Made by a program: the position numbers and the translations under genes
In this document: piece after piece, positions 1-6,031 of the stretch
How positions within the stretch are numbered: position 1 is the stretch's first letter
Layout of the letters: the number at the start of each line of letters is the position of its first letter
Origin: Phaeodactylibacter sp964397205
GTDB lineage: Bacteria; Bacteroidota; Bacteroidia; Chitinophagales; Saprospiraceae
Assembly: GCA_964397205.1 (NCBI GenBank)
Contig: CAYNIT010000255.1
Span: forward strand, 1 to 6,484
Reading direction: 5' to 3'
Length of the DNA stretch: 6,484 nucleotides
Notes under the pieces: generated by a model
The model's input: only the letters and a program-made list of their open reading frames with translations
The model's database searches: none
Told to the model about the DNA's origin: nothing

Positions 1-1
1 T

Positions 2-1111
2 GTAGAGGGCTACTGGGCGGAGCTGCTCCGGCACCTGAATGCCCAGCCCTGCTTGCGGGTGGCCATCGACATCCCATCCGGGATGTTTGCCGATAAGCCT
101 ACCGATGGCATCAGCTTTGAAGCAGGATATACTTTTAGCTTTGAGTTTCCCAAGCTCGGCTTTTTGTTTCCGGAAAATGACCGCCGCGTCGGCCAATGGG
201 CCGTACGGTCCATTGGCTTGCATCCAGAAGCTATCCAGCAAACGGAGACGGCCTATGAGCTGGTAGACGAGGCTACGGCAAAAGCTTTGCTGCGCCCGCG
301 GGGCAAGTATTCCCATAAAGGCACCTACGGCCATGCCCTTCTGTTCATGGGGGGGTATGGCAAAATGGGAGCGGCTATCTTGGCGGGCAAAGCAGCCCTA
401 CGCGCCGGGCTTGGCCTACTCAGTATGCACGTACCGCAGCGTGGATACGAAATCCTGCAAATCAGCCTGCCAGAAGCCATGGCCAGCGTAGACCAGCACA
501 AATACCACCTGACCGAAATCCCCGACCTGGCCCCTTACAATGCCATAGGGATGGGCTGCGGCCTTGGCCAGAACGAAAACACGCAAACGGCCGTACGCGG
601 CTTGCTGCAGCAAGCACCTGTCCCTCTTGTAATCGACGCGGACGCCCTGAACATCCTCGGGCAGCATAAGGAATGGCAAGCCGCCATTCCACCCAACAGC
701 ATCCTCACCCCCCACCCCAAAGAGTTCGAACGCCTCTTCGGCCCCTCCGCCAATGCATTCGAGCGCAACGCCCGGCAGCGCGACAAAGCTATGGAACTAG
801 GAGTTTACATCGTACTCAAAGGAGCACATACTTGCACAGCTACTCCCGAGGGCAAATGCTACTTTAACAACAGCGGCAACCCTGGCATGGCCACCGGCGG
901 TAGCGGAGATGTGCTGGCAGGCTTGCTCACCAGCCTGCTCGCCCAAGGGTACGAGCCGGAAGCTGCCGCAGTGCTCGGCGTCTATCTGCACGGCTTGGCC
1001 GGCGACCTTGCCGCCCAGGACAACAGCGAGGAAGCTATGATCGCCAGCGACTTGATTGAACACTTCGGCGCCGCTTACCGGCAACTGCACCAATCAGGTG
1101 CCCGGAACTAA
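2..1111 (+). CDS. nnrD: Bifunctional NAD(P)HX epimerase / ADP-dependent NAD(P)HX dehydratase, 5' truncated
   Basis: This enzyme repairs hydrated NADH and NADPH. The N-terminal YjeF_N domain epimerises NAD(P)HX and the C-terminal ribokinase-like domain dehydrates the S-epimer using ADP. The frame is open from base 2, so the start lies outside the window. A TTG at 53 is an internal codon, not a plausible start. Visible are 369 residues of a family usually near 500. They include the end of the epimerase domain (AIDIPSG, about 65-85), the dehydratase entry KGTYGHALLFMGG (about 317-355), the DADALNIL strand (about 638-658), TPHPKEF (707-727) and the nucleotide loop NPGMATGGSGD, whose catalytic Asp codon is 908-910. 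The key dehydratase motifs are present, so this domain should be active. The S4 gene follows after about 40 bases in the same direction and is probably co-transcribed. Identification is firm; only the N-terminal third is missing. Confidence 0.95.
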   Translation, partial: VEGYWAELLRHLNAQPCLRVAIDIPSGMFADKPTDGISFEAGYTFSFEFPKLGFLFPENDRRVGQWAVRSIGLHPEAIQQTETAYELVDEATAKALLRPRGKYSHKGTYGHALLFMGGYGKMGAAILAGKAALRAGLGLLSMHVPQRGYEILQISLPEAMASVDQHKYHLTEIPDLAPYNAIGMGCGLGQNENTQTAVRGLLQQAPVPLVIDADALNILGQHKEWQAAIPPNSILTPHPKEFERLFGPSANAFERNARQRDKAMELGVYIVLKGAHTCTATPEGKCYFNNSGNPGMATGGSGDVLAGLLTSLLAQGYEPEAAAVLGVYLHGLAGDLAAQDNSEEAMIASDLIEHFGAAYRQLHQSGARN

Positions 1112-1153
1112 TCAGCCGTACATGTGTTGATTTTTTCAAAGAAAGCCTTCCGC

Positions 1154-1549
1154 ATGGGACAAATCGAGAAAGTACGCCTGGACAAATGGCTTTGGAGTGT
1201 GCGCATTTTCAAATCCCGCACTATGGCTACGGATGCCTGCAAAACGGGCAAGGTAAAAATCGACGGCATTCCGGTGAAACCCGCTTACCAGCTGGAGCGC
1301 GGCGAAACGGTGGAGGTCCGCAAAAATGGCTTCAATTTTATTTTTAAAGTGGTCGACCTGATCAAAAAACGAGTAGGAGCTCCCATAGCCGAGCAATGCT
1401 ACGAAGACCTGACCCCCGAAGAAGAACTCAATAAGTACAACAGCTGGTTCGTCGGGAAGAAAGGAACCGAAAAGCGAGAGAAGGGAGCCGGGCGCCCCAC
1501 CAAAAAGGAGCGCCGCGAACTCGAGCGTTTCAAGCGGAAATTCCGTTAA
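1154..1549 (+). CDS. hslR: S4-domain RNA-binding protein, Hsp15 (HslR) family
   Basis: This is a small basic RNA-binding protein of 131 residues. An S4 domain occupies about residues 7-55 (VRLDKWLWSVRIFKSR, then KTGKVKIDGIPVKP and a GETVEV strand). The tail is highly charged and ends in GRPTKKERRELERFKRKF, as in Bacteroidota members of this family. E. coli Hsp15 binds stalled 50S subunits that carry nascent chain-tRNA; that role is carried over here by homology only. The frame can be extended to a GTG at 1124, but the ATG at 1154 sits right before the conserved S4 start and is preferred. No Shine-Dalgarno is visible, as is normal for the phylum. The last 20 bases overlap the 3' end of the convergent PLP enzyme gene. 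Family assignment is secure; the exact cellular role is not. Confidence 0.88.
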   Translation: MGQIEKVRLDKWLWSVRIFKSRTMATDACKTGKVKIDGIPVKPAYQLERGETVEVRKNGFNFIFKVVDLIKKRVGAPIAEQCYEDLTPEEELNKYNSWFVGKKGTEKREKGAGRPTKKERRELERFKRKFR

Positions 1550-2863
1550 GGGCTTGTTCTAAATCTGCGAGCAGGTCCGCTTCCGCTTCAATACCAACCG
1601 ATAAGCGTATCAAACCATCCGTTATGCCAGCCGCTAGGCGCTGCGCTTTAGGCACCCTGAGATGAGACATGGAGGCCGGGTGCATCACCAAGGTATCCAC
1701 ATCTCCCATAGTAGGCGCGAGCGTGCAGAGCTGCAAGGCATCCACCAGCTGCTGCCCGGCTTCCAAACCTCCCTTTAGTTCAAAACTTAGCACCCCGCCG
1801 CCGGCCCTCATCTGCCGCCTGGCCAAGCCGTGCTGAGGGTGGCTTTCCAAACCCGGATAATGAACTGCCGCCACAGCAGGCTGCTGCTCCAGCCACGCTG
1901 CTAGTGCCAGGGCATTGGAACAATGCCGGATCATACGCAGATCTAAAGTTTTCATGCCATTGCCCAACAGCCAGGCATCCCAAGGGTTGCAGTTGGTGCC
2001 CAGCAGCTTAAGGGCTGGGAAAACCTTTTCATTCATCTGATCCGGGTCTTTGCCCACGATGGCGCCGGAGGTAGAATTGCCATGGCCGTTCAGGTACTTG
2101 GTGGTGGAGTGGACGATAAAATCAGCCCCTAATTGCAACGGTTGCTGTAGGCAGGGCGTTGCAAAGGTATTGTCGGCTACGCTAAACGCCCCGTGGCGGT
2201 GCGCCAACTCGCTGAGTGCCGAGATGTCCAGGCAGGCCAGTGTAGGATTGGCCGGAGTTTCGAAGTAGAGCATGCGGATGGCCGGGTCGTTTTTCAGCAG
2301 CTGTNNNNNNNNNNNNNNNNNNNNNNNNNNNNNNNNNNNNNNNNNNNNNNNNNNNNNNNNNNNNNNNNNNNNNNNNNNNNNNNNNNNNNNNNNNNNNNNN
2401 NNNNGGCCGGGTCGTTTTTCAGCAGCTGTTCGACATGCTCGGGTGCTTCCAGAGGGGCCAGGACGATCTCGTACCCCAAGGGCTTCAGCACTTTCATAAA
2501 CAGCTCGGTGGTGCCGCCGTAGAGGTTGTTTTGGGTAAGAATTTTATCACCTGGCTTCAACAAAGCCAGGCAAAGCGTGCTGATGGCTCCCATGCCGGAA
2601 CTGCATAGGTAGGCCTGCCCGGTTTCCCCGCTGCCGTGCAATTCCAACTGCGCCAGCTTAGAGGCTACCGCGTCGATGGTTGGGTTGCCGAATCGGCTGT
2701 ACAGGTATCCCTCCCGATCACCGCTGAATACGCCCATCCCCTCTTCCAGATCAGCGAAAGCAAAGGAAGAAGTAGCGTAAAGCGGCAGCTGATGCGGCCG
2801 CGTGCTGCGGGGATCCTCGGGCGCTTGAACACATAGCGAGCCTAACTGTATTATACTGTCCAT
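1530..2863 (-). CDS. PLP-dependent trans-sulfuration enzyme (Cys/Met metabolism family), interrupted by an assembly gap
   Basis: This belongs to the cystathionine gamma-synthase / gamma-lyase / methionine gamma-lyase / O-acetylhomoserine sulfhydrylase family. As written, the frame breaks at a run of 100 N. Removing the N and one copy of the 25-base flanking duplicate joins the halves in frame as NDPAIRMLYFETPANPT, giving 402 residues, a normal family length. Motifs in joined numbering: YSRFGNPT (55-62, phosphate-contacting Tyr and Arg), SSGMGAIST (88-96), NNLYGGT (112-118), ETPANPTL, ADNTF (Asp189 for the pyridine nitrogen), HSTTKYLNGHG with the Schiff-base Lys214 (codon 2097-2099), and GLIRLSVG with the carboxylate-binding Arg. 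Methionine gamma-lyases usually have Cys after YG; here it is Gly117. A synthase, cystathionine lyase or sulfhydrylase role is therefore at least as likely, and the substrate cannot be fixed by reading. It starts with ATG at 2863, divergent from the rluD-like gene. Confidence 0.92.
2280..2304 (+). repeat. 25-base direct repeat flanking the gap, left copy
   Basis: This starts GGCCGGGTCG and ends CAGCAGCTGT, abutting the N run, and is identical to 2405-2429. The identity ends exactly at the gap edge on both sides, as expected for overlapping contig ends and not for a genomic repeat. It encodes part of the QLLKNDPA segment of the PLP enzyme. Confidence 0.95.
2305..2404. other. Assembly gap of 100 N
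   Basis: Exactly 100 N interrupt the PLP enzyme gene. This round length is typically inserted between contigs when the true distance is unknown. The contig ends on both sides carry the same 25 bases, so the real gap is best explained as zero, with a terminal overlap that was never merged. It is not a biological feature. Confidence 0.97.
2405..2429 (+). repeat. 25-base direct repeat flanking the gap, right copy
   Basis: Identical to 2280-2304 over all 25 bases, beginning at the first base after the N run. Only one copy is needed to give a continuous, canonical protein, so this is most likely a duplicated contig end. Confidence 0.95.
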
Positions 2864-2935
2864 AGGGTAGCATTCTTTATGTATCAGAAAATTTTTTGAT
2901 TATTCTCGTACCTTTACCGGCTAAGCAAAAGCGCC

Positions 2936-3988
2936 ATGCAAGATAACTACTCAGACGAATTTTACGATCAAAGAACCATACTTGTCGATCCCGGGCAGTC
3001 TCCGCTCCGGATCGACAAGTTTTTGATGGACCGGCTGGAGAGTGTATCGCGCAATTGGGTGCAAAATGCTATCCGATCCGGCTCCATCACCGTAGATGGC
3101 AAAACCGTTAAACCCAACCACAAAGTAAAACCTGGACAGGAAATTTCTGTACTGGTGCCCAAGCGGCTGGAAGAGGATAACGCAGTGGTGCCGCAGAATA
3201 TTCCGCTGGACATCCGCTACGAAGATGACGACCTCGTGGTCGTCCATAAGCCTGCAGGCATGGTGGTGCACCCGGGCATCGGCCATCCCGACCACACGCT
3301 AGTCAATGCTTTGGCTTACCACTTCGACCGCGACCGGCTGCCGGTAATGAAAGGCAATGAACGAGATCAGGTCGGCCTGGTCCACCGCATCGACAAAAAC
3401 ACCTCTGGCCTGTTGTTAGTAGCTAAGACCGACTACGCTATGACGCACTTAGCCAAACAATTCTTTGACCACAGTATTGAGCGGCGCTACAGCGCAATCG
3501 TCTGGGGGGACCCCACGGAAGCCGTCGGCACCATCGAAGGGCACATCGCCCGCCACCCGGTCCACCGCCAGAAAAGGACGGTCTACCCAGAAGGAGAGCA
3601 TGGCAAATGGGCGGTAACGCACTACAAGGTACTGGAGTCGATGTACTACGTTAGCTTGGTGGAATGCCAGCTGGAGACCGGCCGGACCCACCAAATCCGA
3701 GTGCATATGCAGCATATCGGCCACCCGCTGTTCAACGACCATACCTACGGCGGCGACCGGATCGTGAAGGGAACCGTATTCAGCAAGTACAAAGCTTTCG
3801 TAGAGAACACCTTTAAGGTATTGCCTCGGCAGGCGCTGCACGCCCGCTCCCTTGGGTTTGTGCATCCGCGCACCGGACAGCGAATGGATTTTGACAGCGA
3901 ATTGCCAGAGGACATCCAACAGGCCCTGGAGCGCTGGCGGCGGTATCTGGCCGGTCGCAGCGCAGGCACCGGAGAAGTAGGAAAGTGA
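2936..3988 (+). CDS. rluD: RluA-family 23S rRNA pseudouridine synthase, RluD-like
   Basis: This 350-residue protein converts uridine to pseudouridine in RNA. The best-matching subfamily is RluD, which acts on helix 69 of 23S rRNA (E. coli 1911/1915/1917). An S4 domain covers about residues 24-75 (LRIDKFLMDRL to KPGQEISVLV), followed by the catalytic domain from about 90. That domain includes VVHKPAGMVVHPG (102-114), the catalytic loop VHRIDKNTSGLLL with Asp153, RRYSAIVWG (183-191) and ETGRTHQIRVHMQHIGHPL (247-265). All core residues are intact and the length is typical. The ATG at 2936 follows a 72-base spacer shared with the divergent PLP gene. The stop TGA (3986-3988) shares its A with the ATG of a small downstream frame, suggesting translational coupling to what was once a full gene. 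Some Bacteroidota carry several RluA paralogues, so the exact target uridines are inferred. Confidence 0.92.
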   Translation: MQDNYSDEFYDQRTILVDPGQSPLRIDKFLMDRLESVSRNWVQNAIRSGSITVDGKTVKPNHKVKPGQEISVLVPKRLEEDNAVVPQNIPLDIRYEDDDLVVVHKPAGMVVHPGIGHPDHTLVNALAYHFDRDRLPVMKGNERDQVGLVHRIDKNTSGLLLVAKTDYAMTHLAKQFFDHSIERRYSAIVWGDPTEAVGTIEGHIARHPVHRQKRTVYPEGEHGKWAVTHYKVLESMYYVSLVECQLETGRTHQIRVHMQHIGHPLFNDHTYGGDRIVKGTVFSKYKAFVENTFKVLPRQALHARSLGFVHPRTGQRMDFDSELPEDIQQALERWRRYLAGRSAGTGEVGK

Positions 3989-4122
3989 TGGATCAATCCT
4001 TAGCACATACCATCGCCTGGGTAGAGCATTGGGCCATCGGCAAGGAGCGTTGCCCTTTCGCTGCTGCTCCGTCCCGGCAAAACCGCATCCGCTATAGGTG
4101 CAACTGCAGCGGATGGGATTAG
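3988..4122 (+). pseudogene. Remnant of a DUF1415-family gene (N-terminal fragment)
   Basis: This is a 44-codon frame whose ATG overlaps the rluD-like stop (TGATG). Residues 11-28 read WVEHWAIGKERCPFAAAP and are followed by NRIRY. They resemble the N-terminal signature of DUF1415 proteins (W..-VIGLNLCPFA-..-RIRY), a family of about 170-190 residues and unknown function. The frame stops at TAG 4120-4122, soon after that signature, and the rest of the domain is not found downstream. A continuation in the -1 frame from about 4098 (VQLQRMGLDRVKSELKAL) could be a frameshifted further piece, but it runs straight into the start of the next gene at 4156. I read this as a gene lost by frameshift and deletion. 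A short functional peptide is possible but less likely. The match is from memory of the family pattern and was not searched. Confidence 0.6.
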
Positions 4123-4155
4123 ATAGAGTCAAATCTGAGCTCAAAGCCCTAGAAA

Positions 4156-5187
4156 ATGACATTAGAAGAAAGAATCGAAGCCCTGGCTCAATTAGGGGAA
4201 CAACTCACAAAACGCGACGAATACCGGCAAGCGGTGATGCACCGCACCCAATTCAACAACCCTTGGTTCTCCATCGAAAACCAGGAGAAAGCGATTGGCG
4301 TGATTGCCCAGCAGTTTTTAAAAAAAGAGAAGCTGCGCGCCTGGCTTAACAGGTACCCAATGCCCGAACAGCTGGCAAGCCGGACGGTCGGCATCGCCCC
4401 GGCGGGCCATGTTCCCCTTTCTGGTTTCCACGACTGGCTGAGTGCCTTCCTGGCCGGCCATCAGGTACAGTTCAAACTGCCCGAGAAGGATCAGTATCTG
4501 TTCCCTTACCTCATGCAGGCCCTGGGCAAGATCGACGAGCGCAGCGCCGCCTACACCCAATTCAGAGAACGCCTTTCGGGCTTCGACGCCATCATTGCGG
4601 CGAGCCGGGGAAGGGCTCAGCGCTATTACCAAGCTTACTTCGGCCGGTATCCCCATTTGTTGCGGCCCGCCCGCCGCGGTATGGCGCTATTGACCGGGGA
4701 AGAGACGAGGGAAGAGCTGTTGGCGTTGGGCGAAGATGTTTTCAGGTACTACGGCCTGGGGGACCGCAGCGTAGCGAAACTTTTTGTGCCGCAAGGGTAC
4801 GATTTTGAACCGCTTCTGGAAGCGCTGCACGAGTACCGGGAAGTCATACTGAACGGCAACTACAAGAACCATTTTGACTACAATTACGCGCTGTACCTGC
4901 TCAATAAAGCAGAATTCCAGGCCAACGGTTGCATTATACTGGTCAAGGATGCTTCCCTGCACTCGAGAATTGCCTGTTTGCACTATGAGGCCTACGATGA
5001 ACTCGACGAGCTAGAGGAAAAGCTGAGGGAGGCGGACCCTGAGATCAGCTGTGTGGTAGAAGGCAATGGCAGGCTCCGCCCCAAAGTTTTGCCATTCGGA
5101 AAAGCCCAGGCACCCGAGCTGTGGGAGCAAGAGGAGCGACAAGACCCACTCGCGTTCCTGCTGCAGCTGAGTGCAGGCCGCCAATGA
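4156..5187 (+). CDS. LuxC-family acyl-CoA reductase homologue lacking the catalytic cysteine
   Basis: This 343-residue protein matches the Bacteroidota acyl-CoA reductase (LuxC-like, aldehyde dehydrogenase superfamily) along its length. Matching segments are an N-terminal RIEALAQLGEQL helix, NNPWFSIEN (34-42), GIAPAGHVPLSGFHD (79-93), LTGEETREEL (179-188), KLFVPQGYDF (208-217), HFDYNYALYLLNK (239-251) and the C-terminal GKAQAPELW (315-323). Active members reduce acyl-CoA to the aldehyde through an acyl-cysteine. Here the usual FGLGCRNVSK segment reads YGLGDRSVAK, with Asp203 (codon 4762-4764) at the cysteine position. The usual ATGSNNT segment reads AASRGRA (148-154), and AGN reads AGH85. The frame is intact and ends with conserved family sequence, so it is probably a translated but catalytically altered protein, not decay. 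It starts with ATG 33 bases after the DUF1415 remnant and is followed by a strong terminator. Its present function is unknown. Confidence 0.85.
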   Translation: MTLEERIEALAQLGEQLTKRDEYRQAVMHRTQFNNPWFSIENQEKAIGVIAQQFLKKEKLRAWLNRYPMPEQLASRTVGIAPAGHVPLSGFHDWLSAFLAGHQVQFKLPEKDQYLFPYLMQALGKIDERSAAYTQFRERLSGFDAIIAASRGRAQRYYQAYFGRYPHLLRPARRGMALLTGEETREELLALGEDVFRYYGLGDRSVAKLFVPQGYDFEPLLEALHEYREVILNGNYKNHFDYNYALYLLNKAEFQANGCIILVKDASLHSRIACLHYEAYDELDELEEKLREADPEISCVVEGNGRLRPKVLPFGKAQAPELWEQEERQDPLAFLLQLSAGRQ

Positions 5188-5196
5188 TTCATGGCA

Positions 5197-5233
5197 AAAA
5201 AGAAGGCAGCGCCTTGGACACTGCCTTCTTTTT
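5197..5233. terminator. Bidirectional intrinsic terminator
   Basis: A perfect 13-base-pair stem has its left arm at 5197-5209 (AAAAAGAAGGCAG), an 11-base loop and its right arm at 5221-5233 (CTGCCTTCTTTTT). The A and T tracts make it work on either strand. It lies 9 bases after the LuxC-like stop, and its right arm runs into the stop codon (5232-5234) of the convergent YkuK-like gene, so one element can end both transcripts. Confidence 0.9.
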
Positions 5234-5708
5234 ATACTACTTTATCAGCGCAGGAGGAACTGGCAAAAGCATTGGGTTTGGCTTTAAAAACAAAGCCCAT
5301 GCCCAAGATGTAGCCCATGGCCTCTTTGAGCGCCGTATTAGACTGGAAGTGCGGATCCGTATTGATGTCAGCATGCACTTCAAGCTCAACCTTGTGCTTA
5401 TCCAGCAAGTCACAAAGGGAGTAAGCAATTTCCACAGACTTAGCCACTTCCAGGATCATGCGCTCGCGCAAGCCCATAGGTGCCTTTTCCTTGGAGTTGG
5501 AAATGTACATAAACCCTCCCTTTTTTTCCCGCAGGAAAACGATGACGGTAGCAAACTCGATGATGCCTCCCCTCACCTGAGAGTCAGAGCCGATACAAAC
5601 TTTGAGGCGGTGGCCTGCCTCTTTTTCCCGCAGTATGGTTTTTTCGACTGCGTCTTTAATCGGCAGGTCGATGCGCCGGCCGTCCAACCTTCGCCATTTC
5701 ATAGACAT
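5232..5708 (-). CDS. YkuK-type ribonuclease H-like protein (DUF458)
   Basis: This 158-residue protein resembles the YkuK/DUF458 family, which has an RNase H-like fold and no well-established function. Visible segments are KVCIGSDSQV (37-45, first strand with Asp42), a following strand FATVIVFL, the helix RERMILEVAKSVEIAY (81-96, Glu87), the strand ELEVHADINTD (108-118, Asp114) and the C-terminal GYILGMGFVFKAKPNAFASSSCADK (132-156, Asp155). Asp42, Glu87, Asp114 and Asp155 are in an order compatible with an RNase H-type acidic metal site; this is inference. The frame can be extended to a TTG at 5747, but the ATG at 5708 just before KWRRLDG is preferred, and another ATG lies at 5702. The gene stands alone between a bidirectional terminator and a long spacer. 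Length is normal for the family. Confidence 0.85.
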   Translation of the reverse strand: MSMKWRRLDGRRIDLPIKDAVEKTILREKEAGHRLKVCIGSDSQVRGGIIEFATVIVFLREKKGGFMYISNSKEKAPMGLRERMILEVAKSVEIAYSLCDLLDKHKVELEVHADINTDPHFQSNTALKEAMGYILGMGFVFKAKPNAFASSSCADKVV

Positions 5709-6031
5709 AGCGTTCTTTTTGCTAAAAATACAAAAACCCTCCGCCAAGTGACATTAGGCTTGTAAAAATTAAAACATAATTAAAGCTAAATTAACAAACT
5801 GCCAAACAGCTAAGCAGTAGGCAATGGTTCCGCTTAGCAAATGTTTTTTAGCCGCGCTAGCGTTCCGCCCATTTACGAGACGCAATCAAACTCGGGTAAG
5901 GCATTGGTTTTCAATCCATTGACAAGCATCAGCTCAAGCGTCAGCAAAATGTCATTTCCCCGGCCTCTGCCTTTAGTGCGCAACCATGGAGCAGCAACGG
6001 CATTGTATAGTTGAATCAGTTTCAGCAAAGC
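5709..6031. other. Non-coding spacer between divergent genes
   Basis: This 323-base region separates the YkuK-like start from the photolyase start and should hold both promoters. An AT-rich stretch at about 5762-5795 is a likely promoter-proximal area, but I found no properly spaced pair of Bacteroidota -33 TTTG and -7 TAnnTTTG boxes. It also holds a 7-base inverted repeat, GCTAAGC (5809-5815) with GCTTAGC (5832-5838), six bases later a T-run, and an 8-base palindrome, CGCTAGCG (5855-5862). None is long enough to assign a function. No convincing gene or structured RNA is seen. Confidence 0.6.

Noticed and set aside
2895..2916. Possible promoter for the rluD-like gene: TTTG (2895-2898) and TACCTTTA (2909-2916)
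   Set aside because: The boxes are only 10 bases apart, while the Bacteroidota -33/-7 pair needs about 19-21, and the second box has a mismatch at its last base.
3449..4162. A 237-codon minus-strand frame opposite the rluD-like gene
   Set aside because: It lies antisense to a gene with complete catalytic motifs; long antisense frames are expected in GC-rich coding DNA.
4098..4349. A plus-strand 83-codon frame starting VQLQRMGLDRVKSEL
   Set aside because: Only its first part, before 4156, could be a frameshifted piece of the DUF1415 remnant. The rest overlaps the LuxC-like gene in another frame and is a shadow.
5723..5730. TATTTTTA on the minus strand as a -7 box for the YkuK-like gene
   Set aside because: It is one mismatch from TAnnTTTG and no suitable -33 box lies at the right distance; AT-rich DNA gives such matches often.
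5121..5765. A 214-codon plus-strand frame over the YkuK-like gene
   Set aside because: It is a shadow of the minus-strand gene, whose translation shows clear family motifs, and it also crosses the terminator. Its own translation resembles nothing I know.
6006..6013. TATAGTTG as a -7 box for the photolyase-family gene
   Set aside because: It has one mismatch and no TTTG about 20 bases upstream, so it is too weak to report as a promoter.
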